Assembly (NCBI RefSeq): GCF_000519005.1
Contig: NZ_JAER01000010.1
Location: 62,001-126,000 of the forward strand
Direction of reading: 5' to 3'
Length of the DNA stretch: 64,000 bases
DNA from: Nocardioides sp. J54
GTDB lineage: Bacteria > Actinomycetota > Actinomycetes > Propionibacteriales > Nocardioidaceae
Under the pieces are notes generated by a model. It searched no databases. It worked only from the letters and a program-made list of their open reading frames with translations, and was not told the origin of the DNA. This document shows positions 18,363 to 26,452 of the stretch, piece by piece. Positions within the stretch are counted from its first letter, which is position 1; the number at the start of each line of letters is the position of its first letter. Position numbers and translations under genes: made by a program.

Positions 18363-19180
18363 CGGGCGCCGTCCGCGCGCTCGACGTCGTAGGGGAGGGT
18401 CAGCACGTACTCAGCCCACTCCTCGGCGGTCACGCCGTTGAACGGCAGCGCCTGCAGGGTGACGTTGAGCTCGGCGTCGACGAGGACGTACCACCCCTGC
18501 ATCCCCGCACAGCTGCCGCGGTGGCACTCATTGCCGACCTCGAGGTGCACCAGACGCCCCTGCGCACCGTTGGAGGCGGTGAAGGTGCTGTTGCGCACCA
18601 CCTCGGCGTCGGGGTGGATGCGCAGCCTGCCGTCGACGACCAGCAGCGGCTCGTCGCGGTCGTCCCAGCCGGGCACGACCGGCACCCGCGGCGCGGCCGG
18701 CGGCATCATGGCGGGGTCGGTGGCCCACGCACGGAGCGGTGGACTGGCCACGCCGACCGGTGCCAGGGTCCACGACCCCGTGCGGTCGCCGCGCACGTAG
18801 ACGTGCTGGCCGTGAACCTCGAGCTCCCACAGCACGGCGCCGGATCGCCGGTCCTCGTGGAGGACGGTCGCCTCCGGGTTCACCTCCCACTGGCCGTCGC
18901 GGTGGCGTACCGGGAAGGCGGCGTCCTCGACCGGCCACGTCACCTCCCTCGGCTGGTCGGCCCAGGTCGGAGCGGCGTCCTGCACGTCGCGTGCCAGTCC
19001 GCCCGTCGCCGTCGTCACGAGCGCGCCGACGACCAGCGCCGCCGCGAGCCCCGCGGCACCCAGCGCGGCCCGGCGCCGGCGTACCGCCCGGTGGCCGGCG
19101 GCCAGGGTGTCCGCGATGTCGAAGGTCGGCTCGGGCGCGCGGCCCAGCTCGGCGTCCAGCCGGTCGGTGAGGTCCTGCAT
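18359..19180 (-). CDS. Single-pass membrane protein, putative regulator of the ECF sigma factor
   Basis: The 273-aa protein has a short cytoplasmic N-terminus, an Arg-rich stop-transfer patch (33-37), one TM helix (about 39-60) and a large extracytoplasmic beta-rich domain containing a CHRGSC motif. It has the topology of an anti-sigma factor, but no HxxxCxxC zinc motif is seen, so the role is inferred from the 4-bp overlap with the sigma gene. The order is reversed from the usual sigma-then-anti-sigma. ATG at 19180 (MQDLTDRLDAEL) is 7-8 nt after GGAGGA. Confidence 0.7.
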   Translation of the reverse strand: MQDLTDRLDAELGRAPEPTFDIADTLAAGHRAVRRRRAALGAAGLAAALVVGALVTTATGGLARDVQDAAPTWADQPREVTWPVEDAAFPVRHRDGQWEVNPEATVLHEDRRSGAVLWELEVHGQHVYVRGDRTGSWTLAPVGVASPPLRAWATDPAMMPPAAPRVPVVPGWDDRDEPLLVVDGRLRIHPDAEVVRNSTFTASNGAQGRLVHLEVGNECHRGSCAGMQGWYVLVDAELNVTLQALPFNGVTAEEWAEYVLTLPYDVERADGAR

Positions 19181-19259
19181 CGGGGTGTCCTCCGGGGGAT
19201 GGGGTGTCCATGGTCCGTCATGGGGGGATACGCCGGTCACCGCCGATCGGTTGTCGCGG

Positions 19260-19265
19260 TAGGTT
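19260..19265 (+). promoter_or_regulatory. -10 element of fba
   Basis: TAGGTT lies about 48 bp before the fba ATG, giving a short leader that contains AGGAG at 19302-19306. Confidence 0.4.
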
Positions 19266-19313
19266 GATCGGCGTCGACCGCAACCGCACCCGCACCGCCG
19301 CAGGAGCCCCAGC

Positions 19314-20345
<1,032 letters not shown>

Positions 20346-20347
20346 CG

Positions 20348-21634
20348 GTGACCACGTCCCTGCCCACTACTGCCGACGTCGAGCGGGCGGCCGGGCTGCT
20401 GGCCTCGGTCGTCCCGCCGACCCCGCTCCAGCGCGCCGACCGGCTCTCGGCGCTGACCGGCCTCGACGTCTGGCTCAAGCGTGAGGACCTGACCCCGGTC
20501 CGCTCGTACAAGGCCCGCGGCGCCTACACGGTGCTCGCCGGGCTGACCGACGAGGAGCGGGCCCGCGGGGTGACCTGCGCCAGCGCCGGCAACCACGCCC
20601 AGGGCGTCGCCTTCGCCTGCGCCCGCGCCGGCGTGCACGCCACGATCTTCCTGCCGCGCACGACGCCGCGGCAGAAGCGCGACCGGGTCGCCGCGCTGGG
20701 CGGCGAGCAGGTGGAGGTCGTCATCGCGGGGGAGGGGTACGACGACGCCGCGGTCGCCGCCGCTGAGTTCGCCGCCGCCTCCGGGGCCACCGTCATCCCG
20801 GCCTTCGACCACCCCGGCATCATCGCCGGGCAGGGCACCGTCGCCGCCGAGATCCTCGCGCAGGCCGCCGAGCTCGGCTGGCAGCCCGACGCGCTCGTCC
20901 TGCCGGTCGGCGGCGCCGGCCTGATCGCGGGCTGCCTGACGGTGCTGGCCGAGCGGGTCCCCGGCGTCAGGGTGGTCGCTGCCGAGCCGTCCGGTGCCGC
21001 GTCGCTCGCCGCCGCCCTCGAGGCCGGCGGACCCGTCGAGCTCGAGTCCGTCGACCCGTTCGTCGACGGCGCCGCCGTTCGCCGGGTCGGTGACCTGACC
21101 TACCGGGCCGTGGCCGGCGCCCGGGAGTCCGTCGACCTCTCCCTGGCCGCCGTGCCCGAGGGACTGATCTGCGTCGAGATGCTCGACCTCTACCAGGTCG
21201 ACGGCATCATCGCCGAGCCCGCCGGCGCCCTCGCCGCGTCCGCGCTCCGCCTCGACGAGACCACCGCGGGGCTGGCGCCGGGCAGCAAGGTCGTCGTGGT
21301 CGTCTCCGGCGGCAACAACGACGTCTCGCGCTACGCCGACATCGTCGAGCGGGCCCTGGTCCACGAGGGCCTCAAGCACTACTTCCTGGTCGAGTTCCCG
21401 CAGGAGCCCGGTGCGCTGCGCCGCTTCCTCGACGACGTGCTCGGCCCGGACGACGACATCACCCTCTTCGAGTACACCAAGCGCAACAACCGCGAGTTCG
21501 GTCCCGCGCTGGTCGGCATCGAGATGCAGCACCGCGACGACCTGGCCCCACTGCTGGAGCGGATGGAGGCCTCGCGGCTGCGCGTCGAGAAGGTGCCGCC
21601 GGACAGCCCGCTGTTCGGCTTCGTCCTGGACTGA
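20348..21634 (+). CDS. ilvA: Threonine ammonia-lyase with C-terminal ACT-like domain
   Basis: PLP enzyme that deaminates threonine to 2-oxobutanoate, the first step to isoleucine. It has 428 aa. The PLP lysine is in TPVRSYKARGAY near residue 55-60, the SAGNHAQGVAFA loop near 80, GGAGLIAG near 195 and SGGNNDVSRY near 320. The last ~85 residues (HYFLVEFPQEPGALRRFLDDVL) form one ACT-like regulatory domain, so this is the shorter allosteric type. GTG at 20348 is 2 bp after the fba stop, so the genes are probably cotranscribed. A hairpin at 21716 follows. Confidence 0.93.
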   Translation: MTTSLPTTADVERAAGLLASVVPPTPLQRADRLSALTGLDVWLKREDLTPVRSYKARGAYTVLAGLTDEERARGVTCASAGNHAQGVAFACARAGVHATIFLPRTTPRQKRDRVAALGGEQVEVVIAGEGYDDAAVAAAEFAAASGATVIPAFDHPGIIAGQGTVAAEILAQAAELGWQPDALVLPVGGAGLIAGCLTVLAERVPGVRVVAAEPSGAASLAAALEAGGPVELESVDPFVDGAAVRRVGDLTYRAVAGARESVDLSLAAVPEGLICVEMLDLYQVDGIIAEPAGALAASALRLDETTAGLAPGSKVVVVVSGGNNDVSRYADIVERALVHEGLKHYFLVEFPQEPGALRRFLDDVLGPDDDITLFEYTKRNNREFGPALVGIEMQHRDDLAPLLERMEASRLRVEKVPPDSPLFGFVLD

Positions 21635-21715
21635 TCCGCCCGGGCGACCGCGTGGTGGAAGCACCGGTCCCGAAGTGTGACCGGTTGCACCTGTCACCGC
21701 TGGGCACCTGCTGCT

Positions 21716-21735
21716 CGCACCCCACCCGGGGTGCG
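21716..21735 (+). terminator. Hairpin downstream of ilvA
   Basis: An 8-bp GC-rich stem (CGCACCCC with GGGGTGCG) closes an ACCC loop, 82 bp after the ilvA stop. No T tract follows. Confidence 0.4.
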
Positions 21736-21851
21736 CCGGCCCGTGCTCCGGCGGGCGGCACCGGCGGAAGAGGACAATCTTCCGGGAATCGCGTGATGTT
21801 CGCGGTCCGGTGCCGTCTGGTCAGGTGCACGCTTCGGACGAAGGAGAACGC

Positions 21852-22025
21852 ATGCGGATCAGCCGCCAGACCCACAAGCACCGCGCGACGGAGCCGGTCC
21901 CCCAGACCGAGCGTCCCGCCGTCAGCGGTGCCCACCGGGCTGGGCGGCCCGCGACCCCGCCCATGGCCGGCGTGCGGGCGATCCTCCTGTCCATCCTCAC
22001 CGCCCAACCGAAGGCAAGGGATTGA
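21852..22025 (+). CDS. Small basic protein, 57 aa, function unknown
   Basis: The ORF encodes 57 residues rich in Arg, His, Pro and Thr with a short hydrophobic end (AGVRAILLSILTA). The main support is a very good AAGGAG (21841-21846) 5 nt before ATG. A candidate -10 (GACAAT, 21773-21778) overlaps the CGGAAGA/TCTTCCG inverted repeat at 21765-21784. No family is recognised. It could be a real small protein or a leader peptide for the next tiny frame. Confidence 0.4.
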   Translation: MRISRQTHKHRATEPVPQTERPAVSGAHRAGRPATPPMAGVRAILLSILTAQPKARD

Positions 22026-22027
22026 CC

Positions 22028-22111
22028 GTGCGCCTCTGGATCGCCTCGCTCGCTGCTGTCGTGGACACCTTCCTGGTCGACTCCGTACGACGCGCTGCCA
22101 CGCGCCGCTGA
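22028..22111 (+). CDS. Very small hydrophobic peptide, 27 aa, function unknown
   Basis: A GTG frame two bases after the previous small ORF encodes 27 residues: a hydrophobic helix (LWIASLAAVVDTFLV) and then a basic Arg-rich tail. This looks like a mini membrane peptide. There is no separate SD, and translation would depend on reinitiation after the 57-aa frame. It is weakly supported and unrecognised. Confidence 0.25.
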   Translation: MRLWIASLAAVVDTFLVDSVRRAATRR

Positions 22112-22115
22112 GCCC

Positions 22116-22148
22116 CTGACCAGCCGCTGACCAGCCGCTGACCACTCG
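22116..22148 (+). repeat. 11-bp tandem repeat, three units
   Basis: CTGACCAGCCG occurs twice, followed by CTGACCACTCG, ending exactly at the stop codon of the converging winged-helix gene. Confidence 0.6.
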
Positions 22149-22493
22149 TCAGCGGCGGAACGGCCACCCCCAGCGCCACCACCAGCGTCGCGGCCTGCGC
22201 CCGTGCTCGGGCGCAACCAGGTCGGGCGGCTCCTGGAGCCGTCCGCGCTGCACCCGGCCCACGACCCGGTAGCGGGTGGCCGGGTCGAGCCCGCGCGCCT
22301 GCACCCACATCGTCGGGGCGCCCGGCTCCCGGGTCGCGCGGACCAGCCCCTCGCGCTCGAGGCGGCGCAGGTGCCTGCGGATCGACTCCTCGACGATCCC
22401 CGCCTCCTCCGCCAGCTGCGCGACGGTCTTCGGCGTGTCCACGGCGAGGTAGACCCACCAGACCCGCGGGCCTAGGCGCGGGAGCGGGTCCAT
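22149..22493 (-). CDS. Winged-helix transcriptional regulator
   Basis: A 114-aa DNA-binding protein. The winged HTH is at about 20-68 (TPKTVAQLAEEAGIVEESIRRHLRRLEREGLV), with a wing reaching PTMWVQAR. The C-terminus is Arg/Trp-rich and unlikely to bind a ligand. It resembles ArsR/MarR-type or replication-initiator-like wHTH proteins, but the exact family is uncertain. ATG at 22493 lies 40 bp downstream of the DUF3151 stop on the same strand, so cotranscription is possible. Confidence 0.7.
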   Translation of the reverse strand: MDPLPRLGPRVWWVYLAVDTPKTVAQLAEEAGIVEESIRRHLRRLEREGLVRATREPGAPTMWVQARGLDPATRYRVVGRVQRGRLQEPPDLVAPEHGRRPRRWWWRWGWPFRR

Positions 22494-22533
22494 CAGGAGC
22501 GGGACGTCAGGAGCGGGACGTCAGGGCGGGCGG

Positions 22534-22956
22534 TCAGGCCAGCAGCTCGTCGTACGCCGTCTGGCTGGAGTCGCGCAGGAAGGTCGAGCAGCGCTCCCAC
22601 TCGTCGGTCTCGCCGATGGCGCGGGCCGCGATCGCGAGGAGGGCGAGCGCGCGCAGGAAGCCGCGGTTCGGCTCGTGCTCCCACGGCACCGGGCCGTGGC
22701 CCTTCCAGCCGTTGCGGCGCAGCATGTCCAGCGAGCGGTGGTAGCCGACGCGCGCGTAGGCGTAGACCGTCACGTCGTCGGCGCCGCCGTCGCGGGCCTG
22801 CTCGGCGAGGGTCGCCCAGGCCAGCGGCGACGCGGGCAGGCGGCGTACGACGGCGGCCGGGGTCTCACCCGCCGCGAGCAGCTCGGCGGCCGGGTCGACG
22901 GGCAGGTGGGTGGGCGGGGGACCGGCCATCAGGTCGGTGCCGGGCGTGATGCTCAT
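22534..22956 (-). CDS. DUF3151 family protein
   Basis: A 140-aa protein of the actinobacterial DUF3151 family, with no assigned function. It has an N-terminal PPPTHLPVDPAAELLAAG segment, a helical core (LAWATLAEQARDGGADDVTVYAYARVGYHRSLDMLRRNGWKG in several pieces) and a C-terminal YDELLA. It is soluble and helical. ATG at 22956 sits six bases after CACAAT on the minus strand, a weak leaderless promoter; the frame can be extended upstream only antisense to the MFS gene. Confidence 0.85.
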   Translation of the reverse strand: MSITPGTDLMAGPPPTHLPVDPAAELLAAGETPAAVVRRLPASPLAWATLAEQARDGGADDVTVYAYARVGYHRSLDMLRRNGWKGHGPVPWEHEPNRGFLRALALLAIAARAIGETDEWERCSTFLRDSSQTAYDELLA

Positions 22957-22962
22957 GCCCTC

Positions 22963-22968
22963 ATTGTG
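22963..22968 (-). promoter_or_regulatory. Possible -10 element of the DUF3151 gene (leaderless)
   Basis: Minus-strand CACAAT lies six bases before the ATG at 22956. The first base departs from the consensus. Confidence 0.35.
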
Positions 22969-23013
22969 TCCCCCCGGGAACAGGCTGTCGGTGGGCGGGT
23001 GTTGACTCCCTCC

Positions 23014-24489
23014 GTGACCCAGAGCGCGACCCCGCAGACCGGCAGCACGACCGAGGTGGCGAACCCCTGGCCGGCGCTGTGGGCGCTGGTGATCGGGTTC
23101 TTCATGATCCTGGTCGACCTGACCATCGTCACGGTCGCGACGCCGACGATCATCGAGGACCTCGAGGCGTCGGTCAACGACGTCGTCTGGGTGACCAGTG
23201 CCTACATGCTCGCCTACGCGGTCCCGGTCCTGATCACCGGACGCCTGGGTGACCGCTTCGGGGCGAAGCGGCTCTACCTGGTGGGCCTGACCGTCTTCAC
23301 CCTCGCCTCCCTGTGGTGCGGCCTCACCGACACCGTCGAGGCGCTGATCCTGGCCCGCGTCGTGCAGGGCTTCGGCGCCTCGATGATGACGCCGCAGACG
23401 ATGGCGATCATCACCCGCATCTTCCCCGCTGCCCAGCGCGGCCGGGCGATGGCGCTGTGGGGTGCGACCGCGGGCGTCGCCATGGTCGTCGGCCCGATCC
23501 TCGGCGGCGTGCTGACCGACGGCCTGGGCTGGGAGTGGATCTTCTTCATCAACATCCCGTTCGGGGTGTTCGCCTTCGTCATGGCGTGGCGACTCGTGCC
23601 CGCGCTGCCCACGCACGCGCACAGCTTCGACTGGCTCGGCGTCGCGCTGTCCGGCGCGGCGATGTTCCTGCTCTGCTTCGGCATCCAGGAGGGCCACCAG
23701 AAGGACTGGGCCGGCTGGATCATCGCGATGATCGCCGGCGGCGCCGTGCTCCTCGTCGTGTTCCTGGTCTGGCAGCGGCTCAACCGCGCCGAGCCGCTGG
23801 TGCCGCTCAGCCTCTTCCGGGACCGCAACTTCTCGGTGTCCAACGCCGCGATCGCCTGCATGGGGGCCACGGCCGCGGCCTTCGGGTTCCCGCTGATGCT
23901 GTGGGCCCAGGCCGTGCGCGGCTACTCGCCGACCCAGTCGGCGCTGCTCCTGCTGCCGATGGCGGTCATGTCGATCGTCCTCGCCCAGCCGGTCGGGCGG
24001 CTGACCGACCGCCTCCACCCGCGGCTGGTCACCGGCTTCGGCTTCGGTGCCAGCCTCGTCGGCTTCCTGGTCCTGATCTGGACGCTCCAGCCGGAGGCTG
24101 CGGTGTGGGAGGTCTGCGTGGCGATGGGGCTGGTCGGCATCGGCAACGCGTTCATCTGGTCGCCGACCGCCGCGACCGCCAACCGCAACCTGCCGATGAG
24201 CCTGGCCGGTGCGGGCGCCGGCGTCTACAACGCGACCCGCCAGGTCGGCTCCGTGCTCGGCGCCGCCGCGATCGCGGTGCTCATGGACAGCCGCCTGGCC
24301 CACTACCTCCCCGGCGCGGTCGCGCAGGGTGAGGCCGGCGCGGAGCGGATCCCCGACCCGGCCGCCGCTGCCCGGTTCAGCGACGCGATGCAGGACTCGC
24401 TGTGGCTGCCGGCCGTGGTGTACGCCGTGGGGCTGGTCGCGGTGATGTTCTACGAGCCGCCGAAGCACGAGGGGTTCGGGCAGCGCTGA
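23014..24489 (+). CDS. MFS drug exporter, DHA2 (EmrB/QacA) family
   Basis: Proton-driven multidrug antiporter, 491 aa with about 14 membrane helices. Motif D1 FMILVDLTIVTVATPTI lies in TM1 near 30-45, motif A GRLGDRFGAKRLYL near 75-88, and motif C-like GVAMVVGPILGGVLTD near 150-165. The substrate is unknown. The start is uncertain: GTG at 23014 is chosen, but GTG at 22999 or TTG at 23002 is in frame. It converges on lysS; a strong hairpin and array B lie between. Confidence 0.92.
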   Translation: MTQSATPQTGSTTEVANPWPALWALVIGFFMILVDLTIVTVATPTIIEDLEASVNDVVWVTSAYMLAYAVPVLITGRLGDRFGAKRLYLVGLTVFTLASLWCGLTDTVEALILARVVQGFGASMMTPQTMAIITRIFPAAQRGRAMALWGATAGVAMVVGPILGGVLTDGLGWEWIFFINIPFGVFAFVMAWRLVPALPTHAHSFDWLGVALSGAAMFLLCFGIQEGHQKDWAGWIIAMIAGGAVLLVVFLVWQRLNRAEPLVPLSLFRDRNFSVSNAAIACMGATAAAFGFPLMLWAQAVRGYSPTQSALLLLPMAVMSIVLAQPVGRLTDRLHPRLVTGFGFGASLVGFLVLIWTLQPEAAVWEVCVAMGLVGIGNAFIWSPTAATANRNLPMSLAGAGAGVYNATRQVGSVLGAAAIAVLMDSRLAHYLPGAVAQGEAGAERIPDPAAAARFSDAMQDSLWLPAVVYAVGLVAVMFYEPPKHEGFGQR

Positions 24490-24492
24490 GGC

Positions 24493-24524
24493 CCGGGAAT
24501 CACCGCCTGGGCGGTGATTCCCGG
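24493..24524 (+). terminator. Terminator after the MFS gene
   Basis: A 15-bp perfect inverted repeat (24493-24507 with 24510-24524), folding as about 14 bp with a 4-nt loop, begins 3 bp after the stop codon and is followed by ACTTGTTGG. Confidence 0.75.
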
Positions 24525-24600
24525 ACTTGTTGGCCGCTGCAGCAGCCACCAGGTCCGGGAAACGGCCACCAGGTCCGGGAAACGGCCGCCAGGTCCCGGC
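24515..24600. repeat. Inverted tandem array B, 20-bp period
   Basis: CCACCAGGTCCGGGAAACGG-type units have AGGTCCGGGA at 24551 and 24571 and AGGTCCCGGC at 24591, exactly 20 bp apart. One inverted unit (TTCCCGGACTTGTTGGCC, 24518-24535) matches the reverse complement at 16 of 18 positions. The array fills the gap between the convergent MFS and lysS genes. Confidence 0.65.
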
Positions 24601-24615
24601 GGCCGTCGAGGCAGG

Positions 24616-26322
24616 TCAGGGCGTGAGCAGCGCCCGGACCCGCTCGGGGCCCAGCGCGGCGAACAGCGTGGGCAGCCGCGGTCCGCGCTCGGCGGAGACC
24701 AGCAGCTGGTAGAGCAGCCGGAAGAACGCCTTCTGGTCCGCCTTCACCTCGTCGGTGGGGGCGTCCTCGAGGGCCAGGCCACGGGCGAGCTTCGGCACGC
24801 CGTAGATCAGCGCGGTCAGCTCGTCGGCGTCGGCGAAGGAGTCCGGCAGCCGGTCCAGCAGCTGGGCCAGCCACCGCTGCTCGTCCGCGGTCAGGCTCGC
24901 GAGCCGCTCGGTGTCGCGCTCCTCGCGCACGGTGGTGCGGTCCTCGGGGTCGACGTAGGAGGTGATCCAGGTGGCGGCCTTCGTCAGCCGCGGCTCGAGG
25001 TCGGCCTCGCTGGCCCCGACGGTGCGGGCGGTGATCTCGCGCGAGCCGGCCGTCACGTCGGCGACCGAGGACAGCATCCGGAAGGGGACGACGACGTTCG
25101 GGGTCGGCAGGGTGCCGGCGCTCGACGTCGCGGAGGCCCGCTCCCACGCGAGGACGGCCGCGTCGCGCTTCTCCGGGATCGCAGCCTTCTTCGTGAGCGC
25201 GTCCCACTCGTCGTACAGGCGCAGCACCTCCTGGCCGAAGTCGACGTTGAACGCCTGCTTCGGCTGCCGGCGCACGTAGAGCCAGCGCAGGATCGGCGCC
25301 TCGAGGATCCGCAGCGCCTCCGCCGCGGTCGGCACGCCGCCCTTGGACGACGACATCTTCGGCATGCCGGCGACGCCGACGAACGAGTAGCCGACGAAGC
25401 TCGGGGCGGTGCCGCCGAAGACCGGGCCGACGATCTCCTTGCCGACCGTGTACGACGACCCGGGGGTCGCGTGGTCGACGCCGCCGGGCTCGAAGTGCAC
25501 GCCCTCGAAGGTCCAGCGCATCGGCCAGTCGACCTTCCAGACCAGCTTGCCCTCGTCCTGGGTGGCGACGTTGGTGACGTAGGAGTCGCCGCACACGTCG
25601 CAGGTGTAGGCGAGGTCGGTCGTCTCGTCGTCGTACGACGTCAGGGTGACCGTGTCGCGGCCGCAGCCGCGGCAGTAGGGCTTGTAGGGAAAGCGGGCCA
25701 GGTCCTCGCTGGCGCCGTGGCCGGCCTCGTCGACCTCGGCGGTGGCGCCGCCCTCGGCCTCCTCGGCGGCGTCAACCGCGTCGGCGACCTTCTTGGTGCG
25801 GAAGCGCGCCATCACGGTCTCGATCTCGTGGCGCTCGCGGATCGCGGTGAGCACCTGCTCGCGGTAGGTGCCGGCGCGGTACATCTCGGTCTGGTCGACC
25901 TCGACCATGTCGCAGCCCAGGTCGGCGAGCGCGGCACGTAGCGGCGCCTTGAAGCGCTCCGCCCAGCTCTCGAACTCGCCGGTCGGGTCGGGCACGGCCG
26001 ACAGCGGGCGGCCGATGTGCTCGTTGAACGCCGGGTCGACGCCGGCGGGCACCTTGCGGAAGCGGTCGTAGTCGTCCCAGCTGTGCAGGTGGCGCACGTT
26101 GATGCCGCGGCGGCGGATCTCCTCGACGACGAAGTGCACGGTGAGGAACTCGCGCAGGTTGCCGAGGTGGATCGGGCCGGACGGGCTGATGCCGGACGCG
26201 CACGTCACCAGGTCGGGAAGGGTGCCGCCGTTGACCTGCTCGGCGTGCCGGAGCGCCATGTCGGCGGTCCGGGTCACCCAGTCGCTGGGGGCCTGCTGCT
26301 GGTCGCGCTGTCCTCGTGCCAC
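24616..26322 (-). CDS. lysS: Class I lysyl-tRNA synthetase
   Basis: Charges tRNA-Lys using a Rossmann-fold class I catalytic domain rather than the usual class II LysRS. It has 568 aa. The class I HIGH-like motif is in SGPIHLGNLREF near residue 46-50 and KMSSSKG near 325-331. A zinc-like CRGCG...CDVCG cluster lies near 215-240, and the C-terminal half is a helical anticodon-binding domain. GTG at 26322 gives the normal family length; the frame stays open to 27825 only because it runs antisense to the LuxR gene. TAGGCT lies 8 nt upstream. Confidence 0.95.
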   Translation of the reverse strand: MARGQRDQQQAPSDWVTRTADMALRHAEQVNGGTLPDLVTCASGISPSGPIHLGNLREFLTVHFVVEEIRRRGINVRHLHSWDDYDRFRKVPAGVDPAFNEHIGRPLSAVPDPTGEFESWAERFKAPLRAALADLGCDMVEVDQTEMYRAGTYREQVLTAIRERHEIETVMARFRTKKVADAVDAAEEAEGGATAEVDEAGHGASEDLARFPYKPYCRGCGRDTVTLTSYDDETTDLAYTCDVCGDSYVTNVATQDEGKLVWKVDWPMRWTFEGVHFEPGGVDHATPGSSYTVGKEIVGPVFGGTAPSFVGYSFVGVAGMPKMSSSKGGVPTAAEALRILEAPILRWLYVRRQPKQAFNVDFGQEVLRLYDEWDALTKKAAIPEKRDAAVLAWERASATSSAGTLPTPNVVVPFRMLSSVADVTAGSREITARTVGASEADLEPRLTKAATWITSYVDPEDRTTVREERDTERLASLTADEQRWLAQLLDRLPDSFADADELTALIYGVPKLARGLALEDAPTDEVKADQKAFFRLLYQLLVSAERGPRLPTLFAALGPERVRALLTP

Positions 26323-26330
26323 GACGCCCA

Positions 26331-26336
26331 AGCCTA
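26331..26336 (-). promoter_or_regulatory. -10 element of lysS (leaderless)
   Basis: Minus-strand TAGGCT lies eight bases before the GTG at 26322. Confidence 0.5.
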
Positions 26337-26373
26337 GGCGGGCACCGGGGCGGGTGCCGATTCGGGCGCTCAT

Positions 26374-26379
26374 TACGAT
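26374..26379 (+). promoter_or_regulatory. Candidate -10 element of the LuxR/LAL gene
   Basis: TACGAT lies 74 bp before the chosen ATG at 26453, giving a leader of about 65 nt. Confidence 0.35.
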
Positions 26380-26452
26380 GAGGGGTCTGCAATCGGGCCG
26401 CCGCGCGCGGCCCCGGGGCCCGCGAGGGCCCGAGGTCTCCGTGGGGGTGTCG

